From Verrucomicrobiota bacterium (GTDB lineage Bacteria; Verrucomicrobiota; Verrucomicrobiia; Verrucomicrobiales; Akkermansiaceae), in NCBI GenBank assembly GCA_030835305.1, contig JAURPJ010000071.1, positions 1 through 64,000 of the forward strand: a stretch of 64,000 nt of DNA, given 5' to 3'. Below the pieces are notes generated by a model. It saw only the letters and a program-made list of their open reading frames with translations. It ran no database searches and was not told the DNA's origin. Shown one piece after another: positions 8,522-17,429 of this stretch; the first letter of the stretch is position 1; each line of letters starts with the position of its first letter. A program made the translations under genes and the position numbers.

Positions 8522-10447
8522 TTACTTCACCCGCTCAATCTTACTGAATTCAGACCGGGTATCCTTTGCGTAAATGCCGATGTAGCTGACTTGTTCAAGA
8601 CTCGCAGGCAGCCTTTGCACGACTTTGGTCCCACCCACGTCCATGACCGCTTCACCGTGTTCGAGATCAATCGTGATCAATGCTTCAAAGGAATCGCCTG
8701 ACTTGAAATCAGCCTTCTTTGAAATGCCCCCGGCCACGTTCCCCCACCCGCCTTCGAAGATCCCGTGCTTGCCCATCCCAATGAGAGTCCCAGCCTTGTA
8801 GAGATCGTTGTTGGTGGGATTTGGCCCGAAACAAAAGCAAGCGTTGCGGGTGACACCCCTGGCCGCCGAGCGATACTTCACCTTGAAGGTCGCTTTCTCC
8901 TGAAGCGGAGTTGCCAACTTCTGCAGAGCAAACCCCTCGCTACCAACGGTGTCCAGGAGGTAGCCAAACTTGCTGGTCGTGACCTTGCCTCCGCGCACGA
9001 GGCCAAAGTCTCCGCTCTCGTCCTTGCCTTCGGCAAGCTTGCCCGACTTCTTCTTACGGCCTTGATTTCTCCGCTCCTGGTCGGCCTGTCTCTTCCACCA
9101 CTCGCTTGGGCCCTCCTTCTCAACTCCCTCCCAAACCTCTAGAAATTTCGCCTTCAGTTCCGCCAATTTGTCCGGATGCTCTTTGGCGAGATCGTTTTTC
9201 TCCTTCCAGTCCTTCTTGATTTCATAAAGCTGGAACTCCTCAAGCTTCTCGTCCGCGACAATCTTCCAATCGCCGATCCGCATCGCGGCATGGCTTTTTG
9301 TCGGAGCGATATGAGTCCGCCAAAACAAGGGAACCGGGCGTTCCACCTCTTTGCCAGCGCAGGCCGGAAGAATATTCACTCCATCAATCGTCCGGTCGGC
9401 GGGAACCGGCACCCCCGCCAAGGCGAGTGCGGTTGAAAAGAGATCGGAGCCGATGATGGGGACTTCACTCACCGAACCAGCCTCAATGTTTCCGGGCCAG
9501 CGGATGATCCCCGGAACACGAATGCCGCCCTCGTGGCTGTCCCGTTTACGACCGCGAAGTCCGCCGGTCGATCCCCAGGTTCGATTTTGTTGGGACTCCG
9601 GAGCAGACAGCTTTCCTCTCCCTGATCCTTCCGGCCCGTTATCACTCGTGAATACGACGAAGGTATTCTTGCGAAGACCGAGCTCATCGAGCGTCTTCAT
9701 GAGCTGTCCGAAAGCATAATCCAGCTGGGTGACATTGCCATGATGCTGACGCACTCCGGGGTTATCGATATCGGCATAGTGCTTTTGAAATTCAGGGTCG
9801 CTCTCGATGGGCAGGTGCGGCTCATGAGTCCAGATGGTCAGGAAAAACGGCTTATTTGGATCACGCTCATTCTTCAACCAAAGGGCGGCCTCATCCGCGA
9901 CCAGAGGAGCTGAGAATCCTTTCAGTGGACCTACTTCTTTTCGATTGCGGACGAAGTTGACGGGATCCTTGTGAGAGGGTGAGGCATTGTTCTGGGTCGC
10001 GAACCACCAGTCGTATCCGTGATCATCGGGCTGGGGTTGTTTGTCGCTATTAAAGTAACCATTCAAATGCCACTTCCCACTGTGCATCGTTTCGTAGCCC
10101 GCTTTCCCAAGAAGCCCGGGTGTCGTGATTTCGGACTCCCGAAGATGGGCTTCATTCCCTACCGGCAGCCAACGCCAAACCCCGTTTCGGTAGGGCGTGC
10201 GGCCGGTTAGAATCGACGAACGCGAAGGCGAGCAAACCCCACACGCCGAATAAGCCTGTGTGAAACGAACTCCTTCGTTGGCAAATTGATCGAGGTGGGG
10301 CGTTTTAATGCGGGGATGGCCGTAACACGCCAAATCCCCCCACCCCAGGTCATCAGCCAAAAAGATGACGATGTTCGGTTTCGTCCTCGAAAAAGCCAAA
10401 GACGGAAGGAGCAGAAAGCACAGAAGCGAGCGAATCATAATTTTCAC
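8522..10447 (-). CDS. sulfatase with an appended C-terminal beta-sandwich-like domain
   Basis: This 641-residue protein has a signal peptide (1-20) and the full N-terminal sulfatase pattern: LADDLGWGD (30-38) with two metal-binding Asp, CSPSR at 72-76 whose Cys would be converted to formylglycine, TGR at 81-83, SGKWH, and the FTSDNGPEG block. The catalytic domain seems to end around residue 460. After a Lys/Arg-rich linker, residues about 480-641 form an extra module with beta-sandwich character (ATFKVKYRS, SFEALITIDL, VSYIGIYAKD), perhaps a carbohydrate-binding fold. Enzymes of this family cleave sulfate esters from polysaccharides outside the cytoplasm. No formylglycine-generating enzyme gene is in the window. 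Confidence 0.9.
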   Translation of the reverse strand: MKIMIRSLLCFLLLPSLAFSRTKPNIVIFLADDLGWGDLACYGHPRIKTPHLDQFANEGVRFTQAYSACGVCSPSRSSILTGRTPYRNGVWRWLPVGNEAHLRESEITTPGLLGKAGYETMHSGKWHLNGYFNSDKQPQPDDHGYDWWFATQNNASPSHKDPVNFVRNRKEVGPLKGFSAPLVADEAALWLKNERDPNKPFFLTIWTHEPHLPIESDPEFQKHYADIDNPGVRQHHGNVTQLDYAFGQLMKTLDELGLRKNTFVVFTSDNGPEGSGRGKLSAPESQQNRTWGSTGGLRGRKRDSHEGGIRVPGIIRWPGNIEAGSVSEVPIIGSDLFSTALALAGVPVPADRTIDGVNILPACAGKEVERPVPLFWRTHIAPTKSHAAMRIGDWKIVADEKLEEFQLYEIKKDWKEKNDLAKEHPDKLAELKAKFLEVWEGVEKEGPSEWWKRQADQERRNQGRKKKSGKLAEGKDESGDFGLVRGGKVTTSKFGYLLDTVGSEGFALQKLATPLQEKATFKVKYRSAARGVTRNACFCFGPNPTNNDLYKAGTLIGMGKHGIFEGGWGNVAGGISKKADFKSGDSFEALITIDLEHGEAVMDVGGTKVVQRLPASLEQVSYIGIYAKDTRSEFSKIERVK

Positions 10448-10607
10448 GGCCCGAAAAAATGAACCAAATCATCTTGGGTTGGGAAGCCAAGATCTCTCCC
10501 CGTTCCCTTCAAAAAGAAAATCCCAGACTGTCATCGCCAGCGACCGATCATTTCGGCTCAATCACGTGCGTGGATCAATCGTGAGAGAAATTCGGGCCAG
10601 GGAGACT

Positions 10608-11150
10608 TCACTCGGTCTTCTTCTTTTTCCCGCCAGGCTTCTCGTTCTTGGCTTTAGGCTTCTTAGCGGGACGCACCAGTGAGATTTCACCGGTGTCACC
10701 TGTTGCCTTCATTTCGAAACCAACAGTCAGAGTGCTTTTGTCGACGATCTTATGAGTGACTTTGAGCTCCACCACCTCACCACCGGCATTGGTTTGAGTA
10801 AGATCGAGAACTGCGGCACCATCATGAGTTGACCATTTTCCACGAGTGAGCGCTCCCTTTGAGTTTGCTCCGATGTGGAGGACTTCTTCGGATCCTTGAT
10901 CGAAGATAATCAGCGCAGTGGAAGTGCTTTCCTGAGTCTTAAGACTCAGTTCCACCGCATGTCCCTTGATCTTCCATCGGTAGGAGATCTTTAAATTCTC
11001 ACCTTCGGTATCGGCATCAACCCAAGTGCCAAGCATTTTGTCAATTCCCTCCGCTTTCATCACGTCACCGAGAGTGTCAGCCTGGAGGTTGGAGGAGGCG
11101 AAGCTGACGGAAAGGGCCACAAGGGAGAGAAATTTGGAGAGCGTCTTCAT
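10608..11150 (-). CDS. small secreted beta-rich protein of unknown function
   Basis: 180 residues with a clear Sec signal (1-24, cleaving after LQA). The mature part, roughly 25-160, is alternating beta strands (LGTWVDADTEGENLKISYRW, HAVELSLKTQ, STLTVGFEMKA) in the style of lipocalin-like or DUF1579-like barrels that measure sample composition or bind small ligands. The last 20 residues are a very basic tail (KKPKAKNEKPGGKKKK), which could bind anionic polymer. I do not recognise a named family with confidence. It is 160 bases upstream of the sulfatase gene on the same strand. Confidence 0.7.
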   Translation of the reverse strand: MKTLSKFLSLVALSVSFASSNLQADTLGDVMKAEGIDKMLGTWVDADTEGENLKISYRWKIKGHAVELSLKTQESTSTALIIFDQGSEEVLHIGANSKGALTRGKWSTHDGAAVLDLTQTNAGGEVVELKVTHKIVDKSTLTVGFEMKATGDTGEISLVRPAKKPKAKNEKPGGKKKKTE

Positions 11151-11688
11151 AGTGTTTTAAATTGGGAGGTTCTGGACTACGACTAGATTCCACGATCTCA
11201 TAACAATCACCCTCATCCAGTCTTCCAAGAAGATACTGAACCAGCCAAAATCGGTCAAGAGATCTCTTGGTGGGGCAATTCACTGGGCGATCTTACCGTG
11301 ACACAAGCCGCAAAACATCTTCATCAATCGAAAAGGAATACTGAAAACCGGGGGTTTTGGCTTGGTCAATTTGACCGGACTACCCGATGACCAGATCGTC
11401 AATCCGACTCATGGAGTTACCTACAGTGGAACAGCCGAAACATCTTCAAAAAATAAGCCTCGAAATGAAATTACAAATCATGAAGTGGTGGAAAGGGACT
11501 CTAAAAGCGGCATGCGCAATCAAAGAAGGCGATGCCATCTTTCGCAGTGACCAATGCGAAAGAATGACACTTGCCAGCGGCCTTGTCAACAAGATCGCTG
11601 GCTCCGGCGGTTTGAGCCTTCGCAAGAAAGGAGGAAAAAACAGCGGCGACAAGTTGACTCGAACTCCCTTTCAGCGACGATGGGAGGC
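11151..11688. other. intergenic stretch of about 540 bases with no gene recognised
   Basis: Several frames are open here for 60-100 codons on both strands, but none has a start signal, signal peptide or family motif that I recognise. A short plus-strand segment near 11285-11340 reads like helix-turn-helix wording (LTVTQAAKHLHQSK) before a stop, and might be a relic of a DNA-binding protein; that is weak. A small symmetrical element, AAAACCGGGGGTTTT at about 11344-11358, could fold as a hairpin. The stretch separates two divergently transcribed genes, so promoters for both are expected within it. Confidence 0.3.
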
Positions 11689-13230
11689 ATGAAGTTTGCC
11701 CGGAAAACCACGTCCCTGCTATGCGCAGCTCTCACCATCACCTCCGCGACCGCGAAAGAAGCTTGGACGATCACCTCGCAAGAGGATTGGTCAGCCGCGA
11801 GCGCCTCGCATACCGGCTTGACTCTGATTGACGGAGCAATTTCCCCAAAAGAGAATGCCGGGACGTTTCAGAGCAATCTCAAGAAGTTCGACCAAAAGCG
11901 TTCGGTCACTTCAATAACACTGAATCAATCTCCAATTTGGCAGAATTGGAACCCCATCAAAAATCTGGGACCGGCCAACCTCGCCGATGCTCCGGTGCTG
12001 CTCACGTTAGGGCCGGACAATTACTGGATGTTTGGGCGTTACGGTGGAGCCAGGCCGAAGAAAAACAAGACGGGCCAAAAACAGGCCGCGTTTACTCCCG
12101 AAGTTGCCACCCTGGAAGGCTTCAACATTCCCCTCCAAACGACTCGTTTCCCCAATCAATTTGATGCGCCCGGCGGGCTGAAACCAAAGCTTAGCGGCTA
12201 CCACGCCTGGCAGAGCAGGGACATGGTGAACTGGGTGCACCACGGACCGGTCACCGAGGGGTTTTCGAAATGGGTCACCAGTGCCGAACATGTCGATGGC
12301 AAGACCTACATTTACTATGACTTCCCGAATGATCAGGACCCTCACGGCTACGTCGATTCCGATCTCACCGACGGCTTGCCCGGAGAGAACAAGGGGAAAG
12401 TCTTGAGCGATCCTTCACATGGATCGGACAGCGGCTTCATTCGCGACCTCGATGGTAATTTCCATGTCATCTTTGAAAACTGGAACCCTATCAACGCCAG
12501 TAAACGGGCCTGGGACTCTCCGCTGGCCGGCCACGCCGTGAGCCCGGATGGCATCTCCCCTTTCAAAATTCAGAAAATCCCTCCCGTTGATGTCCGCACC
12601 GAGCCAACCGGCGAAATCAAAACCTACAAGCACCCCCACTGGACAAAGGAAGACCCGAAAAACTACCCATCCAGCATCGCAGAATACGAAGTCCACAGCC
12701 CGAACCAGGAGGCCTTTGGCGATTGGGCACCAATTTGTATCGGCGGACAATATTACCTCTTTGGTGACTACGATTCGGAACACGGCAAACCCATGCAAGC
12801 GGCCTGGTTCACCTCTTCGGATATCGGCATGCAATTCACCTTCTGCGACAGCATCGGCAGGGGTCATCCGGATCCGGATGTCTGTTTTGCGGAAGGCCGG
12901 TTCTACCTGGCGACCCAGCAGAAGACCGATTACACCAGCCCGGGACCATGGGTCGAAACCGTGGAAGTCCGGGTCGGTGTCGATGCGAATAACGATGGAA
13001 AGATCGACAAGTGGACGGAATGGCAGGAGCTCAAAGAGACCTACGACCACACTCCGGGTTTCTCAAAGCAGATCCAAAAAACTCCGGCATCGCTCGACCT
13101 TGCCACTCTCCCGGAGGGCTATGGATTTCAATTTGAAATCAAGCTGACGGACTCCACGGAGAACAAATCAAAGCCGATTCTCGAGAGTGTCGAACTTCAG
13201 TTCAATGATCCTCTCCTGAAAAACGAATGA
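11689..13230 (+). CDS. secreted five-bladed-propeller glycosidase-like protein (GH43/GH32-like)
   Basis: I start it at ATG 11689 (MKFARKTTSLLCAALTIT), giving a good Sec signal and about 513 residues; ATG 11680 is three codons upstream, and the longer frame from 11554 has no signal. The body shows the strand pattern of GH43/GH32-type propellers: DNYWMFGRYGG, YHAWQSRDMVNWVHHG, KTYIYYDFPNDQDPHG, DSGFIRDLDGNFHVIFE, GDWAPICIGGQYYLFGDYDSE and HPDPDVCFAEGRFYLATQ. The last part contains DANNDGKIDKW, a calcium-binding type loop. Sugar cleavage is possible but not proven; the catalytic acids cannot be fixed from sequence alone. It converges with the next gene, with a 3-base gap. Confidence 0.68.
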   Translation: MKFARKTTSLLCAALTITSATAKEAWTITSQEDWSAASASHTGLTLIDGAISPKENAGTFQSNLKKFDQKRSVTSITLNQSPIWQNWNPIKNLGPANLADAPVLLTLGPDNYWMFGRYGGARPKKNKTGQKQAAFTPEVATLEGFNIPLQTTRFPNQFDAPGGLKPKLSGYHAWQSRDMVNWVHHGPVTEGFSKWVTSAEHVDGKTYIYYDFPNDQDPHGYVDSDLTDGLPGENKGKVLSDPSHGSDSGFIRDLDGNFHVIFENWNPINASKRAWDSPLAGHAVSPDGISPFKIQKIPPVDVRTEPTGEIKTYKHPHWTKEDPKNYPSSIAEYEVHSPNQEAFGDWAPICIGGQYYLFGDYDSEHGKPMQAAWFTSSDIGMQFTFCDSIGRGHPDPDVCFAEGRFYLATQQKTDYTSPGPWVETVEVRVGVDANNDGKIDKWTEWQELKETYDHTPGFSKQIQKTPASLDLATLPEGYGFQFEIKLTDSTENKSKPILESVELQFNDPLLKNE

Positions 13231-13233
13231 AAT

Positions 13234-14115
13234 TTAATTCCGCTTGTCTGCTTTAAAACGGAAAGGCTTTCCCCCCACGAGATCCGCGCTTGTAAATGAG
13301 GGACACCAGTATTTTTCGACGTGATTGATGACCAGATCGGTTCCGGTAAAGTGATCGACTCCCGGCGGACGTTCGGGGTTATACATGGTGTCGGTCATAT
13401 CTCGCATCAAGGCGACCTTCTTTCCAAGCTTGACCATTTGGCGGATGCCGAAAGGTCGACCAAGAACACACATGTTGAGATGCACTCCACAAAGGATGAC
13501 ATTCTCAATTTTTCTCTCCTGTAAAAGATTCCAGGTCTCCTGACCGTTGTCGGTGATGGCATCGCCGTCCATGATTTCGATCGTCTTGATCTGTCGGGTC
13601 CACGCCTCCCGGATTTCACATTTTTCTCCGTGGCAACTGCAGCCCATGTCCGAATCATCAATAGGCAGGACTCCCTCGAATTTGGGATCCGGCCAGCACC
13701 AGCATGTCCCCCAACGCTCCTTCACACTGAGAGGCACCGGGGACTTTGCAAAGGGAGCAGCTTTCGCGAGTTTCCAATGCGGAGTGTCATCGTAAAAAGA
13801 AACCACGCTGCTGGGGGCATGGATGATAAAGATCCCCTTTTCGCGCGCGGCCTTGACCATCTCGTTCATTGGGCCGGCCAACTCCCCCACCCGCTTTGAG
13901 GCGGACTTACACCAGTGATCGTCCCACATGTCGCAGATGATCAAAGCGGTCTTTCCAGACTCCCATTGAGCTTTGGTTTCGACGACATTTTTCGGAGACT
14001 CCTTGGATCGTGATCGCAGGGTCAAACTGAGTTTCGTTTCTTCCGCCATAAAGTTGGGAGCAAGCGTCACCGAGACGATAAACAGTCCAAGCGCTCGTTT
14101 GAAAATTTGAATCAT
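13234..14115 (-). CDS. exported isochorismatase-like cysteine hydrolase
   Basis: A 293-residue protein with a hydrophobic N-terminus (about 1-24), which is unusual for this mainly cytoplasmic family. The isochorismatase fold is clear: TALIICDMWDDHWC holds the catalytic Asp62, IFIIHAPSS is the second strand, and VILCGVHLNMCVLGRPFG carries the nucleophile Cys216 in the N-M-C-V motif, followed by KKVALMRDMTD. Such enzymes hydrolyse amides, for example nicotinamide or N-carbamoyl compounds. A Cys-rich loop around 138-166 (GTCWCW, GCSCHGEKC) is an added feature. It is the last gene in the minus-strand series after the peptidase and PQQ-like genes (63-base gap), so co-transcription is plausible. 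Confidence 0.83.
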   Translation of the reverse strand: MIQIFKRALGLFIVSVTLAPNFMAEETKLSLTLRSRSKESPKNVVETKAQWESGKTALIICDMWDDHWCKSASKRVGELAGPMNEMVKAAREKGIFIIHAPSSVVSFYDDTPHWKLAKAAPFAKSPVPLSVKERWGTCWCWPDPKFEGVLPIDDSDMGCSCHGEKCEIREAWTRQIKTIEIMDGDAITDNGQETWNLLQERKIENVILCGVHLNMCVLGRPFGIRQMVKLGKKVALMRDMTDTMYNPERPPGVDHFTGTDLVINHVEKYWCPSFTSADLVGGKPFRFKADKRN

Positions 14116-14178
14116 TCCTGACTTTTAAAGATTGGCGGATCACCTCACAAGATCAAACGGGCGAACCTCAGTCACCGA

Positions 14179-15702
14179 TCAATCCGGACGCCCGATACAA
14201 AGCAGTTCCTTCATCGTCCGCGCATAAATTTTTCCGTCACTGTAGGACAGACTTGATAAAGACCACGTCTTTCCCGCCGCACCGAGATCGCTGATTGAGA
14301 CCAGGGCGCTTTCATTAAGAACCGGAGCATTCCATCTCAAAACGTAAACCATGCCAATCATTGTCGGCATGTAGAGGTATTCGCCAATCACGGTGGGGCT
14401 GGCCGCCGAACAATGACCCCAGCCGCTGCCAGCATTGCGCTTATCCTGGGTGGCGAGAAATCCCTGGGCATTCCGCATGTCATTCGGGATCACCTTTTGC
14501 CAGAGAATTTCATCTTTCCCGCGCTTCGGCCTGACAACTTGAACCGGCACTTCGAGATACTCGACCTTGCCTGTCTTTACATTCACCCGACCGATGCGGA
14601 ATCCACTGAAGGAGCGAAAGTAATGGTAATCTCCAATCAGAAGATTGGTCTGATAAGTGATGGGATTTTTAGACGCCTTCAAGTCTTGGTTCGCTTCCGT
14701 GACATAAAGGCCATTAACCTGACGACAGGTTTGGACACCGTTCAGGAGAGAAACAGTCTTCAAAATCTCTCTGGAAGCCAGGTCGATCGTGAGATGAGAT
14801 TTGCCCACAAACATTGCCGCAAGCCGGAAATTTGAAACGCAGTTTTGATGGGAAGCGTAGCCTTTCACCGGGAGATCCCAGATCGCCTTGCCATCGGATG
14901 CCTTTAACAAAGAAATGCCATACGGTTCCTCGGGAGGTTGGTGCCCGCCGCCGCGACCCGTAAGAATCGCAGCGGTTCCATTCGTGAGTTTCGCTGGTAA
15001 CGACGTCGCATGAATGCCCGTTCCCGATTGCCCGGTCCAGACAAGCTCCCCGGTCTTCAAATCATAAGCATGCAGCCAGGTCCAGTAGGCCAGGTCCCGC
15101 CCGAGTGGCTTCGCTCCACCCTTGGTGGTGACTTTTGGATCGAGATTGGATGGCTTGACGCGCACCACAATCACTTTGCCGTCGTGCAGAATTGGCTCAT
15201 GCTGGCGGGAGTGATGCCGCCCAAATGGCACCCACTTCTTTGACCACAGCTCCTTACCATCGAAGTCAAAGCACCTCATCGATCCACCAACATTGATAAA
15301 GCAGATCCGCTCCCCGTCGGTCACGGGAGAGGCCGCGGTATTGTCGCTGAACAGGCTCGACAGATCAGTGACCCTCGTGCCGGAAAGTTCTCGCCGCCAG
15401 AGTTCCTGGCCTGAGGCAGCATCAAAACACTGCCCGATAATCAACGAACCGGTTTCCGAGTCTCCATTCGTCGGCGCATGCGACGCAACAAAGACACGGC
15501 CGTTTGAAACGACCACGCTTCCCTGCCCGGTATTTGGCAATGGGACGCGCCACCGAACCTCCTCGTCGCGCGCGACGCTGAAGCTGACCGGAGCCTTCCC
15601 TTCGACAATAAAGTTTCCATTCGGGCCCGCCGCCTGTCTCCAGTCATCGCATTGTGAGACCCCCAATTGCAGGAGGACAAGAAAGGGAATCAAAAATCGC
15701 AT
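14179..15702 (-). CDS. secreted PQQ-like beta-propeller protein
   Basis: 507 residues with a signal peptide (1-18). The chain consists of repeats ending in the W-x-x-x pattern typical of PQQ-like or BamB-like propellers: VRWRVPLPNTGQGS, GQELWRRELSG, SMRCFDFDGKELWSKKW, LKTGELVWTGQSG, DGKAIWDLPVKGY, and a last blade closing LLCIGRPD. No heme motif or quinoprotein disulfide pair is evident, so it need not be a dehydrogenase; many PVC copies are thought to be periplasmic scaffolds. It begins 30 bases after the peptidase gene ends, pointing to an operon. Confidence 0.83.
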   Translation of the reverse strand: MRFLIPFLVLLQLGVSQCDDWRQAAGPNGNFIVEGKAPVSFSVARDEEVRWRVPLPNTGQGSVVVSNGRVFVASHAPTNGDSETGSLIIGQCFDAASGQELWRRELSGTRVTDLSSLFSDNTAASPVTDGERICFINVGGSMRCFDFDGKELWSKKWVPFGRHHSRQHEPILHDGKVIVVRVKPSNLDPKVTTKGGAKPLGRDLAYWTWLHAYDLKTGELVWTGQSGTGIHATSLPAKLTNGTAAILTGRGGGHQPPEEPYGISLLKASDGKAIWDLPVKGYASHQNCVSNFRLAAMFVGKSHLTIDLASREILKTVSLLNGVQTCRQVNGLYVTEANQDLKASKNPITYQTNLLIGDYHYFRSFSGFRIGRVNVKTGKVEYLEVPVQVVRPKRGKDEILWQKVIPNDMRNAQGFLATQDKRNAGSGWGHCSAASPTVIGEYLYMPTMIGMVYVLRWNAPVLNESALVSISDLGAAGKTWSLSSLSYSDGKIYARTMKELLCIGRPD

Positions 15703-15732
15703 GGAGGGATTCCTATCAGAACAGAACCCTGC

Positions 15733-17223
15733 TTACTTGTTTTTTTGCTCACCGATTACCGATGCAATCTTGAGCGAAGATTCCCCGAAAGTTCCGTCCT
15801 CGATCTTAAGCGGTGACTCACTGAGAAACTTCCCGGTTTTGTCATAGCTCCGGATTGCGCATTCATGAACCTTCCCCTCAACCTTGCTTTGGTCCGCCCG
15901 GCCAAAGGTCAGAAAAATCTTACCGTTGGCCGCCTTATCGCCACCCAGCTTCTCGAAGAGTTCGGTGAGATCGATCCCGAGTTCGATCGGAGTGTCATCA
16001 TCCGGACCGGCGATGGGAACGTGCCCGCCATTGCTGCGACCAAACAAGGGCCAGCCGTTTAAAGCCAAAGGGGCAATCTCGTATTCAGCAACTGTCGCTT
16101 CCGCCTCCGCTGCGATTCCCACCGTCATCCGCAAGTCAGAACGATCATTACAGGAGAGCTTCAATTTTAGAGTTTTCTTGGGCTGGTAGCGCTCGACCTC
16201 CACCCGACCAAGATAATTCCCGCGCTTCCACGTAGGATCAATCATGGCACTGTAAAGGAGGTAGATCCGGCCATCTTTCGACCACGATTTCCCCCAGGAA
16301 TTCACTACGATGTAAGCACCGCGTTCCCAATCCGCGAGGGTCACCTTGCCGTCGTCATTGATATCCAAATCGTTGGTAATCTTGCCGTCGCCATTCACAT
16401 CGAATCCAACCTGATCGTCATAGCCCACGCAGGTGATTCCGTGTCCATAACCACTCGGCCCCCAACGCACCCAGACATCTTCTCCAGCGGCATATTCCTT
16501 TTCGGGGACCGTCTTGGTCACCTTCTTCAACTCACCCATACGCCCATCCAGAGCAAACAATCCGCCGATCGTTTCACCATCGTTCTTCGGTTGATTTCGA
16601 TCAAAAAGCCAACCTCGGGCTTCGTTGAGTTGCTCCACGGTATTTGCCGGCGAATAGCGATATCCGGATACCCGATACTCCATTGCTTCGCGCCAAATCC
16701 CATAGCCGTTTGGCCACATCCCGATTTTGTTAAGCCGGACTCCGCCATAGGTCTTGGCGGTTGGAATACCGATACGCTTGGCCACTTCCCACCCGTGATA
16801 AGCCTCGGAACCATTATTCTCAGCTTTATTCATCATATTCCACGAGAAGTGGGCCGGGAACCAATTGGCGTCGGTATCCGCAACCGTGCCATTCAAAACA
16901 TTCATCTCGTAAGTAAAAATCGAAGCCACCGACGCAAACTGACCACATGCCCCCCACCGCTGCTTGTAGATGGGCGGAAACTGCGAACGGGAGGAATTAT
17001 CAACACGGGACGGCAGACGTTTTGGGTCCACCTTTACCTCACCCACATCAGGGCCTGTGGCATCGGCCCAGGTGTTGTAGTCTTTTCCCCGCGAAGGAGG
17101 ACGCGAAAACCCACCCGGGTACTCGGCGCGGGCCTGATCGGCATCATCCGCAATGAGCACCCCATGAAGCGTGGTGAACAGAAGGCTGGCGGTGGTGAAA
17201 ATTCGTTTCGAATGAGTAATCAT
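15733..17223 (-). CDS. secreted papain-like (C1) cysteine peptidase with an EF-hand-like insert
   Basis: The longer open frame reaches 17403, but the ATG at 17221-17223 gives a proper signal peptide (MITHSKRIFTTASLLF) with an AGGA-type ribosome site about eight bases before it, so I use that: 496 residues. QRWGACGQFASVASI aligns with the papain C-W-A-F-S helix, placing the nucleophile at Cys93. GHGITCVGYDD carries the catalytic His and YIVVNSWGKSW the Asn. Between His and Asn is an insert with two calcium-loop patterns, DVNGDGKI and DINDDGKV, like a dockerin or EF-hand pair. It heads a probable three-gene set with PQQ-like and isochorismatase-like genes. Confidence 0.85.
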   Translation of the reverse strand: MITHSKRIFTTASLLFTTLHGVLIADDADQARAEYPGGFSRPPSRGKDYNTWADATGPDVGEVKVDPKRLPSRVDNSSRSQFPPIYKQRWGACGQFASVASIFTYEMNVLNGTVADTDANWFPAHFSWNMMNKAENNGSEAYHGWEVAKRIGIPTAKTYGGVRLNKIGMWPNGYGIWREAMEYRVSGYRYSPANTVEQLNEARGWLFDRNQPKNDGETIGGLFALDGRMGELKKVTKTVPEKEYAAGEDVWVRWGPSGYGHGITCVGYDDQVGFDVNGDGKITNDLDINDDGKVTLADWERGAYIVVNSWGKSWSKDGRIYLLYSAMIDPTWKRGNYLGRVEVERYQPKKTLKLKLSCNDRSDLRMTVGIAAEAEATVAEYEIAPLALNGWPLFGRSNGGHVPIAGPDDDTPIELGIDLTELFEKLGGDKAANGKIFLTFGRADQSKVEGKVHECAIRSYDKTGKFLSESPLKIEDGTFGESSLKIASVIGEQKNK

Positions 17224-17429
17224 AACTAAAGTCCTGAGGAGATACTTGATGTAGCAGACATCACTATCGTTACAAGTTGCAGTATTGCATTGACAGAAGC
17301 GGCTCTCTCCCTTCGTCCTCCCAAGGAGCGGAAAAATCATCCCTACCATGAAAGATTGGACGATAGATCTCTGCCCGTCCCAACAGTAGATCAATACTAA
17401 CATTCTCCTTCAGGAGGCCAGAATAAACG
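17224..17429. promoter_or_regulatory. divergent intergenic region between peptidase and DUF1592 genes
   Basis: These 206 bases lie between two genes read outward, so they must hold promoters for both the minus-strand peptidase series and the plus-strand DUF1592-DUF1552 pair. I do not see a confident sigma-70 type box or operator palindrome. A purine-rich AGGAGG is present just before the plus-strand ATG (17412-17417), 12 bases upstream, slightly far but usable as a ribosome site. Confidence 0.4.

Noticed and set aside
12415-13050. 211-codon minus-strand frame within the propeller glycosidase-like gene
   Set aside because: Antisense to a gene with a clear signal peptide and propeller repeats.
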